Origin: Isoperla grammatica
Taxonomy: Eukaryota; Arthropoda; Insecta; Plecoptera; Perlodidae
Assembly (NCBI GenBank): GCA_945910005.1
Contig: CAMDTW010000288.1
Coordinates: forward strand, 46,295 to 110,294
DNA: 64,000 nt
Reading direction: 5' to 3'
The first letter of the stretch is position 1. The number at the start of each line of letters is the position of its first letter. This document shows, in pieces, positions 26,601-40,600 of this stretch. The notes beneath the pieces are model-generated. The model searched no databases and was not told where the DNA came from. It was given only the letters and a program-made list of their open reading frames with translations. The position numbers and the translations under genes are program-made.

Positions 26601-28680
26601 CAAAAACGACGAAAAAACTCAATTTATGCATTTTCATTATACTCTTGAAGAATGCAGCCTATAATTCTTATTTTTCAAAGGAGGGTGTAACTTCTATAGA
26701 AGTTATCGAAATGTAACGAAAAGGACAAATTGTGCTTATTGGAGCCTGAAACGCTCTAAAACAACGATTTGTCAACTTTGGTTGAAACCCTTAGGAATCC
26801 CGGCCGTATGCAAGATTCCTCTTAAAACTGGAAGTTTGTGGTAGATAGACTGAAATCAGCCAATTTCTATTTTTTATGCATATTTTAACCAAAAACGACG
26901 AAAAAACTCAATTTATGCATTTTCATTATACTCTTGAAGAATGCAACCTATAATTCTTATTTTTCGACGGAGGGTGTAACTTCTATAGAAGTTATCGAAA
27001 TGTGACGAAATGGACAAATGGTGCTTATTGGAGCCTGAAACGCTCTAAAACAACGATTTGTCAACTTTGGTTGAAACCCTTAGGAATCCCGGCCGTATGC
27101 AAGATTCCTCTTAAAACTGGAAGTTTGTGGTAGATAGACTGAAATCAGCAAATTTCAATTTTTTATGCATATTTTAACCAAAAACGACGAAAAAACTCAA
27201 TTTATGCATTTTCATTATATTTTTGAAGAATGCAACCTATAATTCTTATTTTTCGACGGAGGGTGTAACTTCTATAGAAGTTATCGAAATGTGACGAAAT
27301 GGACAAATTGTGCTTATTGGAGCCTGAAACGCTCTAAAACAACGATTTGTGCAATTTGGTGGAAACCCTTAGGAATCCCAGCCGTATGCAAGATTCCTCT
27401 TTAAACTGGAAGTTTGTGGTAGATAGACTAAAATCAGCCAATTTCTATATTTTATGCATATTTTAACCAAAAACGACGAAAAAACTCAATTTATGCATTT
27501 TCATTATACTCTTGAAGAATGCAGCCTATAATTCTTATTTTTCAACGGAGGGTGTAACTTCTATAGAAGTTATCGAAATGTGACCTAATGGACAAATTGT
27601 GCTTATTGGAGCCTGAAACGCTCTAAAACAACGATTTGTCAACTTTGGTTGAAACCCTTAGGAATCCCGGCCGTATGCAAGATTCCTCTTAAAACTGGAA
27701 GTTTGTGGTAGATAGACTAAAATCAGCCAATTTCTATATTTTATGCATATTTTAACCAAAAACGACCAATAAACTCAATTTATGCATTTTCATAATACTC
27801 TTTCAGAATGCACACTAACATTATTATTTTTCAACGGTTGGTGTAACTTCTAAAGTAGTTATCGAAATGTGACGAAATGGACAAATCGTGCTTATTGGAG
27901 CCTGAAACGCTCTAAAACAACGATTTGTCAACTTTGGTTGAAACCCTTAGGAATCGCAGCCGTATGCAAGATTCCTTTTAAAACTGGAAGTTTGTGGTAG
28001 ATAGACTGAAATCAGCCAATTTCTATTTTTTATGCATATTTTAACCAAAAACGACGAAAAAACTCAATTTATGCATTTTCATTATACTCTTGAAGAATGC
28101 AACCTATAATTCTTATTTTTCGACGGAGGGTGTAACTTCTATAGAAGTTATCGAAATGTGACGAAATGAACAAATTGTGCTTATTTGAGCCTGAAACGCT
28201 CTAAAACAACGATTTGTGCAATTTGGTTGAAACCCTTAGGAATCCCAGCCGTATGCAAGATTCCTCTTAAAACTGGAAGTTTGTGGTAGATAGATTAAAA
28301 TCAGCCAATTTCTATATTTTATGCATATTTTAACCAAAAACGACGAAAAAACTCAATATATGCATTTTCATTATACTCTTGAAGAATGCAGCCTATAATT
28401 CTTATTTTTCAACGGAGGGTGTAACTTCTATAGAAGTAATCGAAATGTGACGAAATGGACAAATTGTGCTTATTAGAGCCTGAAACGCTCTAAAACAACG
28501 ATTTGTCAACTTTGGTTGAAACACTTAGGAATCCCAGCTGTATGCAAGATTCCTCTTAAAACTCGAAGTTTGTGGTAGATAGACTGAAATAAGCCAATTT
28601 CTATATTTTATCCATATTTTAACCAAAAACGACCAAAAAACTCAATTTATGCATTTTCATAATACTCTTGAAGAATGCAA
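20610..28680 (+). repeat. Large duplication, copy 1 (about 8.07 kb, 28 monomers)
   Basis: This block matches 29575-37650, including rare variants shared only by the two: 'atgcatttcattata' (20846, 29811), 'aagtaatcaaattgtg' (20919, 29885), 'actctttcttaatg' (23751, 32718) and 'gacgaaacgaac' (24115, 33082). Offsets are 8,965 to 8,968 bp. The left end lies between about 20609 and 20654, where copy 1 is preceded by 'ttcgacgg' and copy 2 by 'ttcaacgg'. The right end is near 28680, where the following bases diverge. Copy 1 itself has few one-base indels. Confidence 0.82.
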
Positions 28681-28724
28681 AATATAATTCTTATTTTTTG
28701 ACGGAGGGTTTAACTTCTATAGAA

Positions 28725-28735
28725 GTTATAATGGG
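28725..28735 (+). repeat. Monomer with net deletion of about 12 bp at unit start
   Basis: The usual run from 'gttatcgaaatg' to 'gaaatggac' is collapsed to 'gttataatgggac'. It removes the end of one unit's palindrome flank and the start of the next unit. It lies at the left edge of the indel-rich interval, so it may be an error rather than a true allele. Confidence 0.6.
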
Positions 28736-29481
28736 ACAAATTGTGCTTATTAGAGCCTGAAACGCTCTAAAACAACGATTTGTCAACTTTGGTTGAAACC
28801 CTTAGGAATCCCCAGCCGTATGCAAGATTCCTCTTAAAACTGGAAGTTTGTGGTAGATAGACTAAAATCAGCCAATTTCTATATTTTATGCATATTTAAA
28901 CCAAAAACGCCAAAAAAACTTAATTTATGCATTTTCATAATACTCTTTCAGAATGCACACTTACATTATTATTTTTCAACGGTTGGTGTAACTTCTAAAG
29001 TAGTTATCGAAAGGTGACGAAAATGGACAAAATTGTGCTTATTGGAGCCTGAAACGCTCTAAAACAACGATTTGTCAACTTTGGTTGAAACCCTTAGGAA
29101 TCCCAGCCGTATGCAAGATTCCTCTTAAAACTGGAAGTTTGTGGTAGATAGACTGAAATCAGCCAATTTCTATTTTTTATGCATATTTTAACCAAAAACG
29201 ACGAAAAAACTCAATTTATGCATTTTCATTATACTCTTGAAGAATGCAACCTATAATTCTTATTTTTCGACGGAGGGTGTAACTTCTATAGAAGTTATCG
29301 AAATGTGACGAAATGGACAAATTGTGCTTATTGGAGCCTGAAACGCTCTAAAAACAACGATTTGTGCAATTTGGTTGAAACCCTTAGGAATCCCAGCCGT
29401 ATGCAAGATTCCTCTTAAAACTGGAAGTTTGTGGTAGATAGACTAAAATCAGCCAATTTCTATATTTTATGCATATTTTAA

Positions 29482-29509
29482 CCAAAAACGACGAACCAAA
29501 AACGACGAA
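29482..29509 (+). repeat. 14-bp tandem duplication inside a monomer
   Basis: 'ccaaaaacgacgaa' occurs twice in succession before the normal 'aaaactc' continues. Monomers elsewhere have one copy. It is a simple slippage-type expansion just upstream of the join to the second 8 kb copy, in the indel-rich interval. Confidence 0.8.
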
Positions 29510-29574
29510 AAAACTCAATTTATGCATTTTCATTATACTCTTGAAGAATGCAGCCTATAATTCTTATTTTTCAA

Positions 29575-32500
29575 CGGAGGGTGTAACTTCTATAGAAGTT
29601 ATCGAAATGTGACGAAATGAACAAATCGTGCTTATTTGAGCCTGAAACGCTCTAAAACAACGATTTGTGCAATTTGGTTGAAACCCTTAGGAATCCCAGC
29701 CGTATGCAAGATTCCTCTTAAAACTGGAAGTTTGTGGTAGATAGATTAAAATCAGCCAATTTCTATATTTTATGCATATTTTAACCAAAAACGACGAAAA
29801 AACTCAATTTATGCATTTCATTATACTCTTGAAGAATGCAGCCTATAATTCTTATTTTTCAACGGAGGGTGTAACTTCTATAGAAGTAATCAAATTGTGA
29901 CGAAATGGACAAATTGTGCTAATTGGAGCCTGAAACGCTCTAAAACAACGATTTGTCAACTTTGGTTGAAACACTTAGGAATCCCAGCTGTATGCAAGAT
30001 TCCTCTTAAAACTCGAAGTTTGTGGTAGATAGACTGAAATCAGCCAATTTCTATATTTTATCCATATTTTAACCAAAAACGACCAAAAAACTCAATTTAT
30101 GCATTTTCATAATACTCTTGAAGAATGCAAAATATAATTCTTATTTTTTGACGGAGGGTGTAACTTCTATAGAAGTTATCGAAATGTGACGAAATGGACA
30201 AATTGTGCTTATTAGAGCCTGAAACGCTCTAAAACAACCGATTTGTCAACTTTGGTTGAAACCCTTAGGAATCCCAGCCGTATGCAAGATTCCTCTTAAA
30301 ACTGGAAGTTTGTGGTAGATAGACTAAAAATCAGCCAATTTCTATATTTTATGCCATATTAAACCAAAAACGCCAAAAAAACTTAATTTATGCATTTTCA
30401 TAATACTCTTTCAGAATGCACACTTACATTATTATTTTTCAACGGTTGGTGTAACTTCTAAAGTAGTTATCGAAGGTGACGAAATGGACAAATTGTGCTT
30501 ATTGGAGCCTGAAACGCTCTAAAACAACGATTTGTCAACTTTGGTTGAAACCCTTAGGAATCCCAGCCGTATGAAAGATTCCTCCTAAAACTGGAAGTTT
30601 GTGGTAGATAGACTGAAATCAGCCAATTTCTATTTTTTATGCATATTTTAACCAAAAACGACGAAAAAACTCAATTTATGCATTTTCATTATACTCTTGA
30701 AGAATGCAACCTATAATTCTTATTTTTCGACGGAGGGTTGTAACTTCTATAGAAGTTATCGAAATGTGACGAAATGGACAAATTGTGCTTATTGGAGCCT
30801 GAAACGCTCTAAAACAACGATTTGTGCAATTTGGTTGAAACCCTTAGGAATCCCCAGCCGTATGCAAGATTCCTCTTAAAACTGGAAGTTTGTGGTAGAT
30901 AGACTAAAATCAGCCAATTTCTATATTTTATGCATATTTTAACCAAAAACGACGAAAAAACTCAATTTATGCATTTTCATTATACTCTTGAAGAATGCAG
31001 CCTATAATTCTTATTTTTCAACGGAGGGTGTAACTTCTATAGAAGTTATCGAAATGTGACGAAATGGACAAATTGTGCTTATTGGAGCCTGAAACGCTCT
31101 AAAACAACGATTTGTCAACCTTGGTTGAAACCCTTAGGAATCCCGGCCGTATGCAAGATTCCTCTTAAAACTGGAAGTTTGTGGTAGATTGACTGAAATC
31201 AGCCAATTTCTATTTTTTATGCATATTTTAACCAAAAACGACGAAAAAACTCAATTTATGCATTTTCATTATACTCTTGAAGAATGCAACCTATAATTCT
31301 TATTTTTCGACGGAGGGTGTAACTTCTATAGAAGTTATCGAAATGTGACGAAATGGACAAATGGTGCTTATTGGAGCCTGAAACGCTCTAAAACAACGAT
31401 TTGTCAACTTTGGTTGAAACCCTTAGGAATCCCGGCCGTATGCAAGATTCCTCTTAAAACTGGAAGTTTGTGGTAGATAGACTGAAATCAGCAAATTTCA
31501 ATTTTTTATGCATATTTTAACCAAAACGACGAAAAAACTCAATTTATGCATTTTCATTATATTTTTGAAGAATGCAACCTATAATTCTTATTTTTCGACG
31601 GAGGGTGTAACTTCTATAGAAGTTATCGAAATGTGACGAAATGGACAAATTGTGCTTATTGGAGCCTGAAACGCTCTAAAACAACGATTTGTGCAATTTG
31701 GTTGAAACCCTTAGGAATCCCCAGCCGTATGCAAGATTCCTCTTAAAACTGGAAGTTTGTGGTAGATAGACTAAAATCAGCCAATTTCTATATTTTATGC
31801 ATATTTTAACCAAAAACGACCAAAAAACTCAATTTATGCATTTTCATAATACTCTTTCAGAATGCACACTAACATTATTATTTTTCAAACGGTTGGTGTA
31901 ACTTCTAAAGGAGTTATCGAAATGTGACGAAATGGACAAATTGTGCTTATTGGAGCCTAAAACGCTCTAAAACAACGATTTGTCAACTTTGGTTGAAACC
32001 CTTAGGAATCCCAGCCGTATGCAAGAATCCTCTTAAAACTGGAAGTTTGTGGTACATAGACTGAAATCAGCCAATTTCTATATTTTATGCATATTTTAAC
32101 CAAAAACGACGAAAAACTCATTTTATGCATTTTCATTATACTCATGAAGAATGCAACCTATAATTCTTATTTTTCGACGGAGGGTGTAACTTCTATAGAA
32201 GTTATCGAAATGTGACGAAATGGACAAATTGTGCTTATTGGAGCCTGAAACGCTCTAAAACAACGATTTGTGCAATTTGGTGGAAACCCTTAGGAATCCC
32301 AGCCGTATGCAAGATTCCTCTTTAAACTGGAAGTTTGTGGTAGATAGACTAAAATCAGCCAATTTCTATATTTTATGCATATTTTAACCAAAAACGACGA
32401 AAAAACTCAATTTATGCATTTTCATTATACTCTTGAAGAATGCAGCCTATAATTCTTATTTTTCAACGGAGGGTGTAACTTCTATAGAAGTTATCGAAAT

Positions 32501-35500
32501 GTGACCTAATGGACAAATTGTGCTTATTGGAGCCTGAAACGCTCTAAAACAACGATTTGTCAACTTTGGTTGAAACCCTTAGGAATCCCGGCCGTATGCA
32601 AGATTCCTCTTAAAACTGGAAGTTTGTGGTAGATAGACTAAAATCAGCCAATTTCTATATTTTATGCATATTTTAACCAAAAACGACCAATAAACTCAAT
32701 TTATGCATTTTCATAATACTCTTTCTTAATGCACACTAACATTATTATTTTTCAACGGTTGGTGTAACTTCTAAAGTAGTTATCGAAATGCTGACGAAAT
32801 GGACAAATCGTGCTATTGGAGCCTGAAACGCTCTAAAACAACGATTTGTCAACTTTGGTTGAAACCCTTAGGAATCGCAGCCGTATGCAAGATTCCTTTT
32901 AAAACTGGAAGTTTGTGGTAGATAGACTGAAATCAGCAATTTCTATTTTTTTATGCATATTTTAACCAAAAACGACAAAAAAACTCAATTTATGCATTTT
33001 CATTATACTCTTGAAGAATGCAACCTATAATTCTTATTTTTCGACGGAGGGTGTAACTTCTATAGAAGTTATCGAAATGTGACGAAACGAACAAATTGTG
33101 CTTATTTGAGCCTGAAACGCTCTAAAACAACGATTTGTGCAATTTGGTTGAAACCCTTAGGAATCCCAGCCGTATGCAAGATTCCTCTTAAAACTGGAAG
33201 TTTGTGGTAGATAGATTAAAATCAGCCAATTTCTATATTTTATGCATATTTTAACCAAAACGACGAAAAAACTCAATATATGCATTTTCATTATACTCTT
33301 GAAGAATGCAGCCTATAATTCTTATTTTTTCAACGGAGGGTGTAACTTCTATAGAAGTAATCGAAATGTGACGAAATGGACAAATTGTGCTTATTAGAGC
33401 CTGAAACGCTCTAAAACAACGATTTGTCAACTTTGGTTGAAACACTTAGGAATCCCAGCTGTATGCAAGATTCCTCTTAAAACTCGAAGTTTGTGGTAGA
33501 TAGACTGAAATCAGCCAATTTCTATATTTTATCCATATTTTAACCAAAAACGACCAAAAAACTCAATTTATGCATTTTCATAATACTCTTGAAGAATGCA
33601 AAATATAATTCTTATTTTTTGACGGAGGGTTTTAACTTCTATAGAAGTTATCGAAATGTGACGAAATGGACAAATTGTGCTTATTAGAGCCTGAAACGCT
33701 CTAAAACAACGATTTGTCAACTTTGGTTGAAACCCTTAGGAATCCCAGCCGTATGCAGATTCCTCTTAAAACTGGAAGTTTGTGGTAGATAGACTAAAAT
33801 CAGCCCAATTTCTATATTTTATGCATATTTAAACCAAAAACGCCAAAAAACTTAATTTATGCATTTTCATAATACTCTTTCAGAATGCACACTTACATTA
33901 TTATTTTTCAACGGTTGGTGTAACTTCTAAAGTAGTTATCGAAAGGTGACGAAATGGACAAATTGTGCTATTGGAGCCTGAAACGCTCTAAAACAACGAT
34001 TTGTCAACTTTGGTTGAAACCTTTAGGAATCCCAGCCGTATGCAAGATTCCTCTTAAAACTGGAAGTTTGTGGTAGATAGACTGAAATCAGCCAATTTCT
34101 ATTTTTTATGCATATTTTAACCAAAAACGACGAAAAAACTCAATTTATGCATTTTCATTATACTCTTGAAGAATGCAACCTATAATCCTTATTTTTCGAC
34201 GGAGGGTGTAACTTCTATAGAAGTTATCGAAATGTGACGAAATGGACAAATTGTGCTTATTGGAGCCTGAAACGCTCTAAAACAACGATTTGTGCAATTT
34301 GGTTGAAACCCTTAGGAATCCAGCCGTATGCAAGATTCCTCTTAAAACTGGAAGTTTGTGGTAGATAGACTAAAATCAGCCAATTTCTATATTTTATGCA
34401 TATTTTAACCAAAAACGACGAAAAAACTCAATTTATGCATTTTCATTATACTCTTGAAGAATGCAGCCTATAATTCTTATTTTTCAACGGAGGGTGTAAC
34501 TTCTATAGAAGTTATCGAATGTGACGAAATGGACAAATTGTGCTTATTGGAGCCTGAAACGCTCTAAAACAACGATTTGTCAACCTTGGTTGAAACCCTT
34601 AGGAATCCCGGCCGTATGCAAGATTCCTCTTAAAACTGGAAGTTTGTGGTAGATTGACTGAAATCAGCCAATTTCTATTTTTTATGCATATTTTAACCAA
34701 AAACGACGAAAAAACTCAATTTATGCATTTTCATTATACTCTTGAAGAAGCAACCTATAATTCTTATTTTTCGACGGAGGGTGTAACTTCTATAGAAGTT
34801 ATCGAAATGTGACGAAATGGACAAATATTGCTTATTGGAGCCTGAAACGCTCTAAAACAACGATTTGTCAACTTTGGTTGAAACCCTTAGGAATCCCGGC
34901 CGTATGCAAGATTCCTCTTAAAACTGGAAGTTTGTGGTAGATAGACTGAAATCAGCAAATTTCAATTTTTTATGCATATTTTAACCAAAAACGACCAAAA
35001 AACTCAATTTATGCATTTTCATAATACTCTTTCAGAATGCACACTAACATTATTATTTTTCAACGGTTGGTGTAACTTCTAAAGGAGTTATCGAAATGTA
35101 ACGAAATGGACAAATTGTGCTTATTGGAGCCTAAAACGCTCTAAAACAACGATTTGTCAACTTTGGTTGAAACCCTTAGGAATCCCAGCCGTATGCAAGA
35201 TTCCTCTTAAAACTGGAAGTTTGTGGTAGATAGACTAAAATCAGCCAATTTCTATATTTTATGCATATTTTAACAAAAAACGACGAAAAAACTCAATTTA
35301 TGCATTTTCATTATACTCTTGAAGAATGCAGCCTATAATTCCTTATTTTTCAAAGGAGGTGTAACTTCTATAGAAGTTATCGAAATGTAACGAAAAGGAC
35401 AAATTGTGCTTGATGGAGCCTGAAACGCTCTAAAACAACGATTTGTCAACTTTGGTTGAAACCCTTAGGAATCCCGGCCGTATGCAAGATTCCTCTTAAA

Positions 35501-37650
35501 ACTGGAAAGTTTGTGGTAGATAGACTGAAATCAGCCAATTTCTATATTTTATGCATATTTTAACCAAAACGACGAAAAAACTCAATTTATGCATTTTCAT
35601 TATACTCCTTGAAGAATGCAGCCTATAATTCTTATTTTTCAAAGGAGGGTGTAACTTCTATAGAAGTTATCGAAATGTAACGAAAAGGACAAATTGTGCT
35701 TATTGGAGCCTGAAACGCTCTAAAACAACGATTTGTCAACTTTGGTTGAAACCCTTAGGAATCCCGGCCGTATGCAAGATTCCTCTTAAAACTGGAAGTT
35801 TGTGGTAGATAGACTGAAATCAGCCAATTTCTATTTTTTATGCATATTTTAACCAAAAACGACGAAAAAACTCAATTTATGCATTTTCATTATACTCTTG
35901 AAGAATGCAACCTATAATTCTTATTTTTCGACGGAGGGTGTAACTTCTATAGAAGTTATCGAAATGTGACGAAATGGACAAATGGTGCTTATTGGAGCCT
36001 GAAACGCTCTAAAACAACGATTTGTCAACTTTGGTTGGAAACCCTTAGGAATCCCGGCCGTATGCAAGATTCCTCTTAAAACTGGAAGTTTGTGGTAGAT
36101 AGACTGAAATCAGCAAATTTCAATTTTTTATGCATATTTTAACCAAAAAACGACGAAAAAACTCAATTTATGCATTTTCATTATATTTTTGAAGAATGCA
36201 ACCTATAATTCTTATTTTTCGACGGAGGGTGTAACTTCTATAGAAGTTATCGAAATGTGACGAAATGGACAAATTGTGCTTATTGGAGCCTGAAACGCTC
36301 TAAAACAACGATTTGTGCAATTTGGTGGAAACCCTTAGGAATCCCAGCCGTATGCAAGATTCCTCTTTAAACTGGAAGTTTGTGGTAGATAGACTAAAAT
36401 CAGCCAATTTCTATATTTTTATGCATATTTTAACCAAAAACGACGAAAAAACTCAATTTATGCATTTTCATTATACTCTTGAAGAATGCAGCCTATAATT
36501 CTTATTTTTCAACGGAGGGTGTAACTTCTATAGAAGTTATCGAAATGTGACCTAATGGACAAATTGTGCTTATTGGAGCCTGAAACGCTCTAAAACAACG
36601 ATTTGTCAACTTTGGTTGAAACCCTTAGGAATCCCGGCCGTATGCAAGATTCCTCTTAAAACTGGAAGTTTGTGGTAGATAGACTAAAATCAGGCCCAAT
36701 TTCTATATTTTATGCATATTTTAACCAAAACGACCAATAAACTCAATTTATGCATTTTCATAATACTCTTTCAGAATGCACACTAACATTATTATTTTTC
36801 AACGGTTGGTGTAACTTCTAAAGTAGTTATCGAAATGTGACGAAATGGACAAATCGTGCTTATTGGAGCCTGAACGCTCTAAAACAACGATTTGTCAACT
36901 TTGGTTGAAACCCTTAGGAATCGCAGCCGTATGCAAGATTCCTTTTAAAACTGGAAGTTTGTGGTAGATAGACTGAAATCAGCCAATTTCTATTTTTTAT
37001 GCATATTTTAACCAAAAACGACGAAAAAACTCAATTTATGCATTTTCATTATACTCTTGAAGAATGCAACCTATAATTCTTATTTTTCGACGGAGGGTGT
37101 AACTTCTATAGAAGTTATCGAAATGTGACGAAATGAACAAATTGTGCTTATTTTATTGGAGCCTGAAACGCTCTAAAACAACGATTTGTGCAATTTGGTT
37201 GAAACCCTTAGGAATCCCAGCCGTATGCAAGATTCCTCTTAAAACTGGAAGTTTGTGGTAGATAGATTAAAATCAGCCAATTTCTATATTTTATGCATAT
37301 TTTAACCAAAAACGACGAAAAAACTCAATATATGCATTTTCATTATACTCTTGAAGAATGCAGCCTATAATTCTTATTTTTCAACGGAGGGTGTAACTTC
37401 TATAGAAGTAATCGAAATGTGACGAAATGGACAAATTGTGCTTATTAGAGCCTGAAACGCTCTAAAACAACGATTTGTCAACTTTGGTTGAAACACTTAG
37501 GAATCCCAGCTGTATGCAAGATTCCTCTTAAAACTCGAAGTTTGTGGTAGATAGACTGAAATCAGCCAATTTCTATATTTTATCCATATTTTAACCAAAA
37601 ACGACCAAAAAACTCAATTTATGCATTTTCATAATACTCTTGAAGAATGC
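29575..37650 (+). repeat. Large duplication, copy 2, rich in one-base indels
   Basis: Same monomer order and private variants as 20610-28680, but with many small length errors, mostly in runs of the same base. Examples: 'acaaccgat' near 30238, 'actaaaaatc' near 30327, 'ccccagcc' near 30853 and 31720, 'ttcaaacgg' near 31887, 'gtgctattgg' near 32812 and 33967, 'tatgcagatt' near 33756, 'gaatccagcc' near 34319, 'gaagaagcaacc' near 34747, 'ggaaagttt' near 35506, 'cctgaacgc' near 36872. It may be a real second copy with poor base quality or an assembly duplicate. Either way the exact bases here deserve low trust. Confidence 0.75.
37141..37165 (+). repeat. Small insertion in monomer ('cttattttattgg')
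   Basis: The normal 'cttattggagcc' (or 'cttatttgagcc' in the matching unit at 28179) reads 'cttattttattggagcc', a gain of 5 bp with local repetition of 'ttatt'. This is the last anomaly of the dense indel interval. Confidence 0.7.
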
Positions 37651-40600
37651 AAAATAAATTCTTATTTTTCAACGGAGGGTGTAACTTCTATAGAAGTTAT
37701 CGAAATGTGACGAAATGGACAAATTGTGCTTATTAGAGCCTAAAACGCTCTAAAACAACGATTTGTCAACTTTGGTTGAAACCCTTAGGAATCCCGGCCG
37801 TATGCAAGATTCCTCTTAAAACTGGAAGTTTGTGGTAGATAGACTGAAATCTGCAGATTTCTATTTTTTATGCATATTTTAACCAAAAACGACGAAAAAA
37901 CTCAATTTATGCATTTTCATTATACTCTTGAAGAATGCAACCTATAATTCTTATTTTTCGACGGAGGGTGTAACTTCTATAGAAGTTATCCAAATGTGAC
38001 GAAATGGACGAATTGTGCTTATTGGAGCCTGAAACGCTCTAAAACAACGATTTGTTAACTTTGGTTGAAACCCTTAGGAATCCCGGCCGTATGCAAGATT
38101 CCTCTTAAAACTGGAAGTTTGTGGTAGATAGACTGAAATCAGCCAATTTCTATTTTTTATGCATATTTTAACCAAAAACGACGAAAAAACTCAATTTATG
38201 CATAATCATTATACTCTTGAAGAATGCAACCTATAATTCTTATTTTTCGACGGAGGGTGTAACTTCTATAGAAGTTATCGAAATGTGACGAAATGGACAA
38301 ATTGCGCTTATTGGAGCCTGAAACGCTCTTAAACAACGATTTGTGCAATTTGGTTGAAACCCTTAGGAATCCCAGCCGTATGCAAGATTCCTCTTAAAAC
38401 TGGAAGTTTGTGGTAGATAGACTAAAATCAGCCAATTTCTATATTTTATGCATATTTTAACCAAAAACGACGAAAAAACTCAATTTATGCATTTTCATTA
38501 TACTCTTGAAGCATGCAGCCTATAATTCTTATTTTTCAACGGAGGGTGTAACTTCTATAGAAGTTATCGAAATGTGACGAAATGGACAAATTGTGCTTAT
38601 TGAAGCCTGAAACGCTCTAAAACAACGATTTGTCAACTTTGGTTAAAAACCCTTAGGAATCCCGGCCGTATGCAAGATTCCTCTTAAAACTGGAAGTTTG
38701 TGGTAGATAGACTAAAATCAGCCAATTTCTATATTTTATGCATATTTTAACCAAAAACGACCAAAAAACTCAATTTATGCATTTTCATAATACTCTTTCA
38801 GAATGCACACTAACATTATTATTTTTCAACGGTTGGTGTAACTTCTAAAGTAGTTATCGAAATGTGACGAAATGGACAATATGTGCTTATTGGAGCCTAA
38901 AACGCTCTAAAATAACGATTTGTCAACTTTGGTTGAAACGCTTTGGAATCCCGGCCGTATGCAAGATTCCTCTTAAAACTGGAAGTTTGTGGTAGATAGA
39001 CTGAAATCAGCCAATTTCTATATTTTATGCATATTTTAACCAAAAACGACCAAAAAACTCAATTTATGCATATTCATAATACTCTTTCAGAATGCACACT
39101 AACATTATTATTTTTCAACGGTTGGTGTAACTTCTAAAGGAGTTATCGAAATGTGACGAAATGGACAAATTGTGCTTATTGGAGCCTAAAACGCTCTAAA
39201 ACAACGATTTGTCAACTTTGGTTGAAACCCTTAGGAATCCCAGCCGTATGAAAGATTCCTCTTAAAACTGGAAGTTTGTGGTAGATAGACTGAAATCAGC
39301 CAATTTCTATATTTTATGCATATTTTAACCAAAAACGACGAAAAAACTCAATTTATGCATTTTCATTATACTCTTGAAGAATGCAGCCTATAATTCTTAT
39401 TTTTCAAAGGAGGGTGTAACTTCTATAGAAGTTATCGAAATGTAACGAAAAGGACAAATTGTGCTTGATGGAGCCTGAAACGCTCTAAAACAACGATTTG
39501 TCAACTTTGGTTGAAACCCTTAGGAATCCCGGCCGTATGCAAGATTCCTCTTAAAACTGGAAGTTTGTGGTAGATAGACTGAAATCAGCCAATTTCTATA
39601 TTTTATGCATATTTTAACCAAAAACGACGAAAAAACTCAATTTATGCATTTTCATTATACTCTTGAAGAATGCAGCCTATAATTCTTATTTTTCAAAGGA
39701 GGGTGTAACTTCTATAGAAGTTATCGAAATGTAACGAAAAGGACAAATTGTGCTTATTGGAGCCTGAAACGCTCTAAAACAACGATTTGTCAACTTTGGT
39801 TGAAACCCTTAGGAATCCCGGCCGTATGCAAGATTCCTCTTAAAACTGGAAGTTTGTGGTAGATAGACTGAAATCAGCCAATTTCTATTTTTTATGCATA
39901 TTTTAACCAAAAACGACGAAAAAACTCAATTTATGCATTTTCATTATACTCTTGAAGAATGCAACCTATAATTCTTATTTTTCGACGGAGGGTGTAACTT
40001 CTATAGAAGTTATCCAAATGTGACGAAATGAACAAATTGTGCTTATTGGAGCCTGAAACGCTCTAAAACAACGATTTGTTAACTTTGGTTGAAACCCTTA
40101 GGAATCCCGGCCGTATGCAAGATTCCTCTTAAAACTGGAAGTTTGTGGTAGATAGACTGAAATCAGCCAATTTCTATTTTTTATGCATATTTTAACCAAA
40201 AACGACGAAAAAACTCAATTTATGCATTTTCATTATACTCATGAAGAATGCAACCTATAATTCTTATTTTTCGACGGAGGGTGTAACTTCTATAGAAGTT
40301 ATCGAAATGTGACGAAATGGACAAATTGTGCTTATTGGAGTCTGAAACGCTCTAAAACAACGATTTGTGCAATTTGGTGGAAACCCTTAGGAATCCCAGC
40401 CGTATGCAAGATTCCTCTTTAAACTGGAAGTTTGTGGTAGATAGACTAAAATCAGCCAATTTCTATATTTTATGCATATTTTAACCAAAAACGACGAAAA
40501 AACTCAATTTATGCATTTTCATTATAATCTTGAAGAATGCAGCCTATAATTCTTATTTTTCAACGGAGGGTGTAACTTCTATAGAAGTTATCGAAATGTG

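Larger units (their letters stand above)
16086..37680 (+). repeat. Type D monomer variant ('gcaaaatataattc'), seven copies
   Basis: A minor variant combines 'cataatactcttgaag' with 'aatgcaaaatataattc' and 'attttttgacgg'. It lies near 16104, 21163, 24628, 28674, 30123, 33597 and 37647, the last altered to 'caaaataaattc'. The unit after it is usually a C monomer with 'cacttacatt' followed by 'cgaaaggtgacg', so the pair marks one phase of the higher-order repeat. 'Cataatact' is shared with type C and 'gaagaatgcaa' with type B, so D looks like a C/B hybrid that has since mutated. Confidence 0.7.

Noticed and set aside
9468..36498. Short open frames of about 60-66 codons beginning MKNATYNSYF (9468, 17688, 22598, 30697), one beginning at 36313, and a minus-strand one at 33251-33445
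   Set aside because: All are read from the satellite monomer itself. They become open only where a single-base change or indel removes a stop, and they end within one unit. They have no ribosome-binding or splice context and no recognisable domain.
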